Source: Planctomycetaceae bacterium (GTDB lineage Bacteria > Planctomycetota > Phycisphaerae > SM23-33). Taken from it: a stretch of 64,000 nt of DNA. The notes beneath the pieces are model-generated. The model searched no databases, was not told where the DNA came from, and saw only the letters and a list, made by a program, of their open reading frames with translations. The translations under genes and the position numbers were made by a program. Of this stretch, positions 41,809-50,490 are shown piece after piece. The stretch's first letter is position 1; the number at the start of each line of letters is the position of its first letter. The DNA lies in assembly GCA_039680605.1 (NCBI GenBank), contig JBDKTA010000065.1, positions 1 through 64,000 of the forward strand, written 5' to 3'.

Positions 41809-43101
41809 TGCAGCCGCGAAGGCTTTTTCCGCCGCGGCGATGGTTGCGGCAATATCGGCGTCGGTATGGGCCGCCGAGACGAACATCGCCTCGTACTGGC
41901 TTGGGGCGATGTAGACCCCCTCGTCCAGCATCGCGTGGAAGAACGCCGCGAATGCCCGCGTGTCGGCGGCAGTCGCCTGGCGGTAGTCGCTCACGGGCGG
42001 GGCGGCGAAGAACGGCGTCATCATGCTGGCGACGCGGTTGAGGCAGCATTGGTCTTTCCATCCCGCGCCGGCGGCGGCACGAGACAACCCCGCGGCCAGG
42101 TGCGACGAAGCGATGTCGAGCTTCTCATAAAATCCTTCCGCCCGCAGGGCCGACAGCGTCGCCAGGCCCGCGGCCATCGCCACCGGGTTGCCCGAGAGCG
42201 TTCCCGCCTGGTAGACCGGTCCCTCCGGAGCGAGGTTGGCCATGATCGCTTCAGAGGCGCCAAAGGCCCCCACCGGCAGGCCCCCGCCGATGATCTTGCC
42301 CAGCGTGGTGATGTCCGGCCGCACGCCGTAGAGCTTCTGCGCCCCCCCGTACGCCACGCGAAAGCCCGTCATCACCTCGTCGAAGATCAGCAGCGTTCCG
42401 CAGGAATCGCACGCGTCGCGCAGGCCCTGCAGATATCCCGGCGCCGGCGGCACGACGCCCATGTTGCCGGCCACCGGCTCGACCAGCACCGCGGCGATTG
42501 TTTCGCCCTGCGAGGCCAGCATCGCCTTGACGGCATCGAGGTCGTTGTAGTGCGCCAGCAGCGTGTCCGCCGTGGCGCCGCGGGGCACGCCCGGGCTGGA
42601 GGGCATGCCCAGCGTCAACGCCCCGCTGCCGGCGCTGACCAGCAGCGCGTCGCTGTGACCGTGATAGCAGCCGATGATCTTGACGATCTTGTCGCGCCGC
42701 GTGGCGCCCCGCGCCAACCGGACGGCCGACATCACCGCCTCGGTCCCGCTGGAGACGAACCGGACCTTGCGAATCGACGGAAACGCCGCGATCACCGCCT
42801 CGGCCAGCAGCGTCTCGCTCTCGGTCGGCGCTCCGAAACTCGCGCCATTCTGGATCGCCTTGGCCACCGCCGCGGTGACCTGCTCCGCCGCGTGGCCGAG
42901 TATCGCCGGACCGTAGCTGCCGACGTAATCGATATACGTGTTGCCGTCGATGTCCGTAATGCGGGCGCCCCGCGCCCGGGCGATCACCGGCGGCGTGCCC
43001 CCCACGGCCGCAAACGCCCGCACCGGCGAGTCGACCCCGCCGACGAGTACCTTGCATGCACGGGCAAAAGCAGCTTTGGATTTTTCTTCACGATGAGTCA
43101 T
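41782..43101 (-). CDS. hemL: glutamate-1-semialdehyde 2,1-aminomutase
   Basis: HemL converts glutamate-1-semialdehyde to 5-aminolevulinate for tetrapyrrole synthesis. From the ATG at 43101 there are 439 residues. G-G-V-D-S-P-V-R, RFVSSGTEAVMSA and YHGHSD are present, as are L-I-F-D-E-V-M-T-G-F-R and the PLP-Lys in TTLGKIIGGGLP. The C-terminal ARASRP and the TGA stop are encoded by a REP-like palindrome, so the original end was probably slightly different. The absence of other hem genes nearby is unremarkable. Confidence 0.96.
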   Translation of the reverse strand: MTHREEKSKAAFARACKVLVGGVDSPVRAFAAVGGTPPVIARARGARITDIDGNTYIDYVGSYGPAILGHAAEQVTAAVAKAIQNGASFGAPTESETLLAEAVIAAFPSIRKVRFVSSGTEAVMSAVRLARGATRRDKIVKIIGCYHGHSDALLVSAGSGALTLGMPSSPGVPRGATADTLLAHYNDLDAVKAMLASQGETIAAVLVEPVAGNMGVVPPAPGYLQGLRDACDSCGTLLIFDEVMTGFRVAYGGAQKLYGVRPDITTLGKIIGGGLPVGAFGASEAIMANLAPEGPVYQAGTLSGNPVAMAAGLATLSALRAEGFYEKLDIASSHLAAGLSRAAAGAGWKDQCCLNRVASMMTPFFAAPPVSDYRQATAADTRAFAAFFHAMLDEGVYIAPSQYEAMFVSAAHTDADIAATIAAAEKAFAAAAVARASRP

Positions 43102-43125
43102 ATGTAAGTCGCCCAAAGCACCGGA

Positions 43126-43262
43126 ATGTTAGCGGTCGAGCTTGCTCGACGTGGTTTTTCGCTGACCGAACAACCGCGCGGAGCAAGCTCCGCCGCTAAC
43201 TCTTCACTGCGGGTCCTCATGGCGACCCGCAAAAAACAACAACGCGCGTCGCCATGCCACCC
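43126..43262. repeat. cluster of REP-like palindromes between hemL and leuS
   Basis: GTCGAGCTTGCTCGAC (43137), GCGGAGCAAGCTCCGC (43180) and CATGGCGACCCGC...GCGCGTCGCCATG (43217-43257). A CTTCGAACTTCGA simple repeat runs up to the leuS stop codon. Confidence 0.75.
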
Positions 43263-43296
43263 ATCCACTTCGAACTTCGACCTTCGAACTTCGAAC

Positions 43297-46083
43297 TTAT
43301 TTCACCACCAGATTCACCAACCGGCCCGGCACGACGATCCTCTTGAGCACCTGCTTGCCTTCAACCGCCGCGGCGACGGCGGGTTCGGCCAGGGCGGCGG
43401 CGATCACGTCGGCCTCAGCGGCGTCGGCGGGCGCGGTGATGCGGGCTTTCATCTTGCCGTTGACCTGCACGGCCAACTCGACAGTGTTCTCAACGATCAT
43501 CGCCTCGTCGAATGCCGGCCACGCTTCGTACGCCAGCGAGCCCTCGTGGCCGAGCACCTGCCAGAGTTCCTCGGCGATGTGCGGGGCCATTGGCGCCAGC
43601 AGCAGAACAAAGCGCCCGGCCTGGTCGCCCGTGATGCGCCCGGCTTTGAAGACCGCGTTGACGAACTCCATCATGGCGGCGATAGCCGTGTTGAACTTCA
43701 TCGCGCGGTAGTCTTCGCCGACCTTCCTGATCAGGCGGTGCAGCGCCCGCTCGACCTGCTCGTCGGGCGCCTCGGCCGACAGCAGCGGCGCATTCTCCTC
43801 GGCGCCGGCGATCATCCGCCAGACGCGCTGCAGGAAACGGTGTACGCCGGGCACGTCGCGGGTGTTCCAGGGCTTGGAGGCGTCGAGGGGGCCCATGAAC
43901 ATCTCGTACAGGCGGAAGGTGTCGGCCCCGTACTGGCCGATCACGTCGTCGGGGTTCACCACGTTCTTCAGGGCCTTGGACATCTTCTCGACACTGATGG
44001 CCAGCTCCTCGCCGGTGGCCTTGAGGATGGGCTTGTCGCCGGTAAAGTCGATAGCGTCGTAGGGCATGCTCACGCCACGGCGGTCGCGGTAGGTGAAGCT
44101 GGTGATCATACCCTGGTTGAACAGCTTGCCGAAGGGCTCGCTCGTCGAGACGTGCCCCAGGTCGAACAGCACCTTGTGCCAGAACCGCGAGTACAGCAGA
44201 TGCAGCACGGCGTGCTCGGCCCCGCCGACGTACAGGTCCACCCCGCCGGAGGCGTTCGTTTCAGAGGGCGACATCCAATACTTCTCGATGTCGCGGCCGA
44301 CGAAGCGGTTATCGTTGTCGGGGTCGAGGTAGCGCAGGTAGTACCAGCAGCTCCCGGCCCACTGGGGCATGGTGTTGAGTTCTCGCGTAGCCGGCCCGCC
44401 GCAGACCGGGCAGGTGGTCGCCGCCCAGTCCGTGAGCTTGCCCAGCGGCGGCGAGGGCGGCGCCGACGGGTCGTCGCTGGACATGGGCGTGAAGTCGTCC
44501 ATCTCCGGCAGTTCGAGGGGCAACTGATCCTCGCCCAGGGCCACCGCGCCACAGGTCTCGCAATGGACGATCGGGAACGGCTCGCCCCAGTACCGCTGCC
44601 GGCTGAACAACCAGTCGCGCAGCTTGTAGTTCACCGCGCGCTTGCCCAAGCCGTTTTCGGCCAGCCATTCGGTGATGCGCTTCTTGAACTCCTGCGTGGG
44701 CAGACCGTCGTAGAGTCCTGAATTGACGGCCGTGCCGTTGCCGACGTACCCATGCCAATCGACCCCTTCGGGCGGGGCCACCACCTGCACGATCGGCAGG
44801 TTGAACTTCTGCGCGAACTCGTAATCGCGCGTGTCGTGGGCGGGCACAGCCATGATCGCGCCGGTGCCGTAGCCCATCATTACATAGTCCGCCACCCAGA
44901 TCGGGATGCGCGCGTCGTTGATGGGGTTGATCGCGTAGGCGCCGGTAAAGACGCCGGTTTTGTCTTTCGACTCGGCCGTCCGCTCGAGTTCGGACTTCTG
45001 CGCCGAGGCCGCGATGTAGCTCTCGACCGCGTGGCGCTGGTCGGGCGTGGTGATCTGCATCACCAGCGGATGCTCCGGCGCCAGCACCATGTAGGTGGCC
45101 CCGTAGAGCGTATCCGGCCGCGTGGTGTAGACGACCAGTTCATCTTCGTAGCCATTGATCTCAAAGATGACCTCGGCCCCGATGCTCTTGCCGATCCAGT
45201 TTCGCTGCATGATCTTGATCGGCTCGGGCCACTCGACGGTCTCGATGTCGGCCAGCAGGCGCTCGGCGTAGGCGGTGATGCGGAGCATCCACTGCTTGAG
45301 CGCGCGGCGGTAGACGGGATAGTTGCCCCGCTCGCTGCGCCCTTCGTTGGTGACCTCCTCGTTGGCCAGCACCGTGCCGAGTTTGGGGCACCAGTTGACG
45401 GGCACCTCGTCCATGTACGCCAGGCGCTGGCCGTCGATCACGTCGCGCTGCTGGGCGGGCGTCAGCTCCTGCCATTTCTTCAGCCCCGCCGCCTCGCCGA
45501 AGACCGGATCGAGCCCCTCCACCGGATTGGGAACCGGGGCCCCCGACAGGTCCACCATGTATTGGCCGTTTTCCAGGGCGTTGATCAGCTCAGCGACCGG
45601 CCGCGCCCGCTGCGCTGCCGCGTCGTACCAGCTATTGAACAACTGCAGGAAGATCCACTGCGTCCAGCGGTAGTAGTCTTCGTCGGTCGTCGCCAGGCGG
45701 CGCGACCAGTCGTAGGAGAAGCCGAACATCTTGATCTGCCGCTCGATGTTGGCGATGTTCGCCTCGGTCGTCACGCGCGGATGCACGCCGTGTTCGACGG
45801 CGTACTGCTCGGCCGGCAGACCGAAGGCGTCGTACCCCATCGGGTGCAGCACGTTGTACCCGCACATGCGCGCCCATCGGGCGACGATGTCGGTCGCCGT
45901 GTAGCCTTCCGGGTGCCCGACGTGCAACCCCGCGCCGCTGGGATAGGGAAACATGTCCAGCACGTAAAGCTTGGGCTTGTTCTCAAAGCCCGCATCGCCG
46001 GGGTTGACCTGGCAGAACGTGCCTTTGTCGGCCCAGTATTTCTGCCACTTCGTCTCGATCGCTGCAAAGTCATATCCACGCAT
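43297..46083 (-). CDS. leuS: leucyl-tRNA synthetase
   Basis: LeuS charges tRNA-Leu. The 928 residues contain the class I signature H-V-G-H (PYPSGAGLHVGHPEGY, about residue 52), the CP1 editing domain (T-x-R-P-D-T-L-Y-G-A-T) and a zinc-type Cys pattern (CETCG...CPVCG). The catalytic K-M-S-K loop reads KMSKALKNVVNP, with Ala in place of the usual second Ser. Full length, with C-terminal anticodon-binding domain. The stop codon sits 34 bases after a CTTCGAA repeat. Confidence 0.97.
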   Translation of the reverse strand: MRGYDFAAIETKWQKYWADKGTFCQVNPGDAGFENKPKLYVLDMFPYPSGAGLHVGHPEGYTATDIVARWARMCGYNVLHPMGYDAFGLPAEQYAVEHGVHPRVTTEANIANIERQIKMFGFSYDWSRRLATTDEDYYRWTQWIFLQLFNSWYDAAAQRARPVAELINALENGQYMVDLSGAPVPNPVEGLDPVFGEAAGLKKWQELTPAQQRDVIDGQRLAYMDEVPVNWCPKLGTVLANEEVTNEGRSERGNYPVYRRALKQWMLRITAYAERLLADIETVEWPEPIKIMQRNWIGKSIGAEVIFEINGYEDELVVYTTRPDTLYGATYMVLAPEHPLVMQITTPDQRHAVESYIAASAQKSELERTAESKDKTGVFTGAYAINPINDARIPIWVADYVMMGYGTGAIMAVPAHDTRDYEFAQKFNLPIVQVVAPPEGVDWHGYVGNGTAVNSGLYDGLPTQEFKKRITEWLAENGLGKRAVNYKLRDWLFSRQRYWGEPFPIVHCETCGAVALGEDQLPLELPEMDDFTPMSSDDPSAPPSPPLGKLTDWAATTCPVCGGPATRELNTMPQWAGSCWYYLRYLDPDNDNRFVGRDIEKYWMSPSETNASGGVDLYVGGAEHAVLHLLYSRFWHKVLFDLGHVSTSEPFGKLFNQGMITSFTYRDRRGVSMPYDAIDFTGDKPILKATGEELAISVEKMSKALKNVVNPDDVIGQYGADTFRLYEMFMGPLDASKPWNTRDVPGVHRFLQRVWRMIAGAEENAPLLSAEAPDEQVERALHRLIRKVGEDYRAMKFNTAIAAMMEFVNAVFKAGRITGDQAGRFVLLLAPMAPHIAEELWQVLGHEGSLAYEAWPAFDEAMIVENTVELAVQVNGKMKARITAPADAAEADVIAAALAEPAVAAAVEGKQVLKRIVVPGRLVNLVVK

Positions 46084-46484
46084 GGCTTGTTTCTACGACG
46101 ATTGCGTGGCTAAGTCAACGGGGACGGGGACGGGGACGGGGAGTGCGGGATTGGGACGGGATTGAGGGGATTAAGAGGATTAAGACAAGAGGAGTTACTA
46201 AACGGGGATTGGGACGGGGAGTGCCGGATCGGGGAGCGTTTGTTTCGTCCTCGTCCTCGTCCTCGTCCTCGTCGTCGTCGTCGGTTGTTTCTTTCCTGGC
46301 CGGAGAACGGGGAGTGCGGGATTACGCGGATTGAAAGGATTAAGAGGATTAAGACAAAGATCAGGAACACGCAGATCGCGGGATCGGCCAGACAGAAGCC
46401 CCAATCGCAATGTCTCCAATCCTCAATCCTGTTTTAAAAATCCTCTTAATCCGCGTAATCCCGCACTCCCCGGTCTCTGATCTG
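46084..46484. repeat. low-complexity intergenic region (GGGGAC, GTCCTC, GATTAAGAG repeats)
   Basis: It contains GGGGACGGGGACGGGGACGG (46119 on), a TCGTCC/TCGTCG run (46250-46285) and GGATTAAGAGGATTAAGAC in direct and inverted copies (46166, 46336, 46437). G-rich runs could form quadruplexes. No gene is visible. Confidence 0.7.
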
Positions 46485-47735
46485 TCAGCGCGAGGCGGTC
46501 TCCAGGGCGTGGAGGTCCTGGCCTTGCTGGAGGGCGTAGGTCTGCCAGGCGGCCGAGAGGCCTTCGAGGAAGTTGGGGTCCGGCGGGACGCACAGCGTCC
46601 GCTCCAGGGCGTCGGCGACGGTGCATCCTTCCTTGAGATTGTCCAGAAACGCCGAGAACTGCTCGCGGCCCAGGCGGCTGTGCAGGAACTGCGTCAGGCT
46701 CAGGCTCTGGGCGTAGAACGTGCCGCGGTGTTCCATGTCGCTCTGGTCCATCAGCAGGAGCTTGTCCATGCTGATGCCGTCGTCGTCGCTCAAAGCCGCC
46801 GCCGCCAGCAGCAGGCGGTCGTTGTCGACGACCGGTTCGGCCAGCATGGCCAGGCCTTCGTTGAGGAACAGCGGGCACGGCGCGTCGCCGAAGTATTCCT
46901 TGAGCACGAGATGGCAGGTTTCGTGGGGCAGCACGCGGTCGATGGTGACGGTGCTGAGGGTGCGGTCCTCGTTGAGCTGCGTCAGGTCGATCCGACGGGT
47001 GACGACGCCGCCGGCCGTGGTGAGGCTGAATCGCCCGCCCGACCACTCCGGCGCCCCGGGGGCGTTGGCGGCGTAGTCGTTCTTGTCGACCCAGACGTTG
47101 ATGTCAACGACGTGCGGATACTCGTGGGGCAGCAGGTCGCCGCAGATGCGACGCAGGCTTGCTTCGGCCAGATCCGCGATCAGCGCCGCAAGGTCCGCAT
47201 TGCGGGCGTGGACGGCGAAGTGGCGGCTCGTGCGGGTGACCGCCGAGCCGACGGCCGCAAGATTCTTCCTCTGCTGCTCGCTCAGGGCGGCGCTGGGCAG
47301 CCCGGGGCGGCGGGCGGCGGAGCCTTCGCGGCAGCGGCGCATCTGTTCAAGCACATACGCGCGGGTCTGCGTCGAGTCGCAGGCCTTGAGGAACTGCTGA
47401 TAAGCGTCCAGCGCCTTGGCGGTCTGGTTCTGGCGCTGATAACACTCGGCGGCGATGATCCACGCCCGACCCGGCGCGCCGGGCTGCGAGAGCAGGTCGT
47501 CGACGACGGCCGTCGCCCGGGCGTAGCGCCCCTGACGCAAATGCTCCAGCGCCGACTGGACGGGCGAGGGCTCGCTCGGCGTCAGGGCGGCCGCCGTACA
47601 CACGCCGGCCGCCAGGGCCAGCGCCAGCACGTGGCACAGCCTTTCCAGGCTGTGTCTGCGGTGGCACAGCCTTTCCAGGCTGTGCTTACACAGGCTAGAA
47701 AGCCTGTGCCACCTTGTCTTGTTAGCCGGCGTCAT
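46485..47735 (-). CDS. exported peptidase MA-like protein with repeat-derived N-terminus
   Basis: The ATG at 47735 overlaps the upstream gene by 14 bases. The first 35 residues include RHSLERLCHRRHSLERLCH, encoded by palindromic repeats, and are followed by the hydrophobic VLALALAAGVC signal core. Next comes a TPR-like section (residues 55-125). The C-terminal gluzincin-like domain has H-E-T-C-H (about 268-272) and downstream F-L-N-E-G-L-A-M, as in HExxH...NEG peptidase MA families. It is probably a periplasmic zinc metallopeptidase. A GTG start after the repeat (VLALAL) is a fallback. Confidence 0.78.
   Translation of the reverse strand: MTPANKTRWHRLSSLCKHSLERLCHRRHSLERLCHVLALALAAGVCTAAALTPSEPSPVQSALEHLRQGRYARATAVVDDLLSQPGAPGRAWIIAAECYQRQNQTAKALDAYQQFLKACDSTQTRAYVLEQMRRCREGSAARRPGLPSAALSEQQRKNLAAVGSAVTRTSRHFAVHARNADLAALIADLAEASLRRICGDLLPHEYPHVVDINVWVDKNDYAANAPGAPEWSGGRFSLTTAGGVVTRRIDLTQLNEDRTLSTVTIDRVLPHETCHLVLKEYFGDAPCPLFLNEGLAMLAEPVVDNDRLLLAAAALSDDDGISMDKLLLMDQSDMEHRGTFYAQSLSLTQFLHSRLGREQFSAFLDNLKEGCTVADALERTLCVPPDPNFLEGLSAAWQTYALQQGQDLHALETASR
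47631..47713. repeat. three GTGGCACAGCC palindromic units inside a coding N-terminus
   Basis: Two direct copies of GTGGCACAGCCTTTCCAGG-CTGTG and one inverted ACAGGCTAGAAAGCCTGTGCC. They lie within the first codons of the peptidase MA-like gene. Confidence 0.8.
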
Positions 47736-48975
47736 CAAGTTCCCCCACCAGCAGGTCCCGCATGGCGGTGAGTTTCTTCAGGTCGGCCTGGGCCCATTGG
47801 ATTTCCAGCACGAGCTCGCGGCGGTACGGTTTGGCCAGTTCCATGATCTCCGTCAGCGAGCCGCGGACGGCGTTGACATGGTGGATGAGCTTCATGACCG
47901 ACTCGCGGTAGTCGTTCTTGGACATGTTCTTGTTGCCCAGGGCCGCCATCGCGGCGTCGAAACGTTTGGCGTCGGCGTCGACCTGCTGGCGAATGGTCAC
48001 GATGCGGAGGCGCGTGATCTCGACGCGATAGCTTCGCGTGATGTCCGGCACGAGGGCGTCGGCGGCCTCGAACGACTTCGCCGCGGCGGTGAACTTGTTC
48101 TCGGCCAGGGTCTTGTTGGTCGCCTGGGCATCTTTGGCTTCGGCCAGGAGCTTCTTGCCCGCCTCCATGCGCCGGCGGGCGAGGTCCTTCAGGGCCGCCT
48201 CGACGACGATGGGACGGCTCAGCGAAGCCGGTCCGGCCTGCACCTGCGCCTGGCGACCCATCAGACCCGCGCTGGGCGGGTACGGTTCGGTCAGCACGTA
48301 CATGCCGTCGGCGTTGGCCGTGAGAATCTCGGCGATGGCGGCGAAGCGCAGATAGCGGCTGTCTTTGCCTTTGGCGCCCAGGGCGGCGTAGATCTTGGCG
48401 GCTTCGTTGAAGTTGCCGCCGCGGAGCTGGGCCTGCCCGGCCAGGTCGTCGACGAGAATCTGCTGTTCGGCGCCGCGGGCGATCTGGCGAATCGCCGGAA
48501 GGATTCGACCGGTCAGGGCCGACACGTCGCCGGCCTCGAGGCGGCTGCGGGCCAGTTCGACAGCCTTGTCGAACTCGACCCAGGCGTTGTCGATCCGCGC
48601 GTAGCCCAGACCCTGGCGGGCCTGAAGATTTTCCGCATTGAGGTCGAGCACCTGCTGGAATATCTTGCGGGCCTGCCGGTCAAGCCCCTGTCGGGCCGCC
48701 CAGAGCCCCACGCCCAGCAGTTCGGTCTCGCTCTTGGGGTCGATCTCCTTGAGACGATACGCCAACTGCTCCTCGGGCGTCTCCTGGATCTCGATGCGGG
48801 CCACTTTCGACCGCAGAAGCGTCAGACTGCCGTAAGGCATCTCAATGGTGACCGATTCGCCCTCGACAGTGACTTTTCCGCTGAACGTGCGGCCGTCTGA
48901 AGTGACAACCTGGTCCGCCGACGACAAAGCCGGGCAGACGAATATCAAGCTTAGGAGTAAAACCAGCCTACGCAT
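47722..48975 (-). CDS. exported TPR-like protein of unknown function
   Basis: From the ATG at 48975, 417 residues with a clear signal peptide (RRLVLLLSLIFVCPALSSA). The N-terminal domain, V-V-T-S-D-G-R-T-F-S-G-K-V...M-P-Y-G-S-L-T-L-L-R-S-K-V, resembles a small SH3-like or LSm-like fold seen before TPRs in planctomycete proteins. Helical repeats (Q-A-R-K-I-F-Q-Q-V-L-D-L-N-A-E-N) and a long helical C-terminus follow. It is likely periplasmic. The stop overlaps the start of the peptidase MA-like gene, so the two form a coupled pair and may act together. Confidence 0.72.
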   Translation of the reverse strand: MRRLVLLLSLIFVCPALSSADQVVTSDGRTFSGKVTVEGESVTIEMPYGSLTLLRSKVARIEIQETPEEQLAYRLKEIDPKSETELLGVGLWAARQGLDRQARKIFQQVLDLNAENLQARQGLGYARIDNAWVEFDKAVELARSRLEAGDVSALTGRILPAIRQIARGAEQQILVDDLAGQAQLRGGNFNEAAKIYAALGAKGKDSRYLRFAAIAEILTANADGMYVLTEPYPPSAGLMGRQAQVQAGPASLSRPIVVEAALKDLARRRMEAGKKLLAEAKDAQATNKTLAENKFTAAAKSFEAADALVPDITRSYRVEITRLRIVTIRQQVDADAKRFDAAMAALGNKNMSKNDYRESVMKLIHHVNAVRGSLTEIMELAKPYRRELVLEIQWAQADLKKLTAMRDLLVGELDDAG

Positions 48976-49374
48976 GGTTGGCTCCGCGGCCGATCGCAGG
49001 TACAACCCATCCCGCGCCCCCCATCAGACCGCACCAGAAGTATAACATGACCCGCCCACCCCGCCAGCGCAAAATCCGACCCATCAGGCCTGCCGCCGTG
49101 TGGCATGGGCGTCCCGCCCATGCTCCCCGTCTCGTGCATAGCCGTTCCATCCTCAGCCCGCCGAAGGACCCGCCCGTGTCCCGTGTCTTTGTGGCATGGG
49201 CGTCTCGCCCATGCTCCCCCCGGACCGGTGCCACGCACAACTCCGTTGTGCGTGTCCCCGTCCGTGTCCCGTTGAAACATTCTTCAATTTCTCAAAAGAA
49301 ATCGGGCTCTCGTACGTCTAACTGCATGTACCACTGCTGTTACAATAATCAAAACATGGTTGAATAAGGCAGGA
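48976..49374. other. intergenic region with two REP-like palindromes
   Basis: GTGGCATGGGCGTCCCGCCC (49096) and GTGGCATGGGCGTCTCGCCC (49190) each complete a hairpin with CATGC. CACGCACAACTCCGTTGTGCGTG (49232) is a third hairpin, given here in two parts CACGCACAA and TTGTGCGTG. Base composition drops from about 49270. Confidence 0.65.
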
Positions 49375-49482
49375 GTGGCCAATTATAAAAAAGCAAATCC
49401 AAGCCCCTTTGGACCGCAGCCCGTGCCTGTTGTGGTTCCAGATCGGGTCCTTGGCAAGATCATCGATCAGCTAGGACTATAA
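49375..49482 (+). CDS. small ORF, 35 aa (tentative)
   Basis: A GTG-initiated frame ends IIDQLGL and contains P-S-P-F-G-P-Q-P-V-P-V-V-V-P-D-R-V, which looks like real protein rather than noise. GGAG overlaps the GTG too closely to be an ideal Shine-Dalgarno, so it could instead be the tail of a longer broken frame. It ends four bases before the next gene. Confidence 0.3.
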   Translation: MANYKKANPSPFGPQPVPVVVPDRVLGKIIDQLGL

Positions 49483-49485
49483 CGC

Positions 49486-50112
49486 ATGGCCTTCTCCAGA
49501 ATACTCGGTCTAATAGGAATCTCTGCGATCATATCCTGCCTAGGCTGCGAAAAAAGGGCCAGCGTAAGAGAGGCGACTACGACGCAGCCGGTCGGAAGGA
49601 TAACCATCCGTGTACCAACATTTCCGGGCTCTGCGCGAGTGGAAAAGCTTGATGGCCTATTCTCACGCCCCGTCCCCGGTCAAACTATCAACTGCTCTTT
49701 GAAGCTTATCAATCTCGATAGCTACGGCGAGATTATGTATAGTAACATCTTTGTTGAGCGGGGGGAGGTAGTCTTCTACTCGGAGAAAGGTGAGATTCGA
49801 TATGGTCCTGGAGTCAGACCTGGCTTGCCTGGGAATGGTCGATGCCGACCTTCCCCGGGCAAAACAATGAAGGAGTTTTCGGTATCTCCCGCCACGAATG
49901 TCAGTGTACTAGCCCACAAGAGCGGCGTCGCGATACTGGGTGTGGGCAACGGCCGCCTTGTCGAGAATGATGATTGGGATCCCGAATATTTCAAGCAAGC
50001 CTTACCCATTCAATCGAGTGGCAAGAACTGGATTGAAGTGGAATTGCGAGTCGTTTTCAGTAAGGACTTTTCGGGGCGACTTGGCGGCTGGAAGGTAATC
50101 AAGACACCCTGA
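49486..50112 (+). CDS. hypothetical lipoprotein in lower-GC island
   Basis: The 208 residues start with MAFSRILGLIGISAIISCLGC, a lipoprotein signal with lipobox C-L-G-C. The mature part has beta-strand-like segments (I-T-I-R-V-P-T-F-P-G, W-I-E-V-E-L-R-V-V-F-S-K) and no family I recognise. Codon use is less GC-biased than in its neighbours, which suggests recent acquisition. It starts just after a small tentative ORF. Confidence 0.6.
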   Translation: MAFSRILGLIGISAIISCLGCEKRASVREATTTQPVGRITIRVPTFPGSARVEKLDGLFSRPVPGQTINCSLKLINLDSYGEIMYSNIFVERGEVVFYSEKGEIRYGPGVRPGLPGNGRCRPSPGKTMKEFSVSPATNVSVLAHKSGVAILGVGNGRLVENDDWDPEYFKQALPIQSSGKNWIEVELRVVFSKDFSGRLGGWKVIKTP

Positions 50113-50394
50113 CTTGAGACTGGTGGGGTGTCAGAAAGCGCGACCAGTGGGACAGATATCAATGGCCCTAAACGCAGCGCAGGCGCCGAGCAAAGGGCGA
50201 AGCCGCCCAATTTCTGTGGGAGCACTGATAGGCGACTGTCCCCAATGGCCCTAAGTTAAGGCGTTTCCGCCGCCTTCGGGAGTGCAAAGTCGACCTGTGC
50301 TCGATGGCCCTGTTTTTAGCGATTGCCGCTCTCTCAATGCCTGTCCGGATGCAGGAAAGGCCATTCAGAACCATCACCAGGCCGTTACCAGACA

Positions 50395-50422
50395 TTGACA
50401 CTACTAGAATCCCGCGTATACT
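50395..50422 (+). promoter_or_regulatory. sigma70-type promoter upstream of 50491 gene
   Basis: TTGACA, 16 bases, TATACT, 68 bases before the ATG. The rest of 50113-50490 shows short ATGGCCCTAA-type repeats and no gene. Confidence 0.6.
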
Positions 50423-50490
50423 GCGGATGCGAACCAGACTTTTGCCCTAAGTTCCCGAGGCGTTATCCTGGACAGGTGTGGATATAACAT

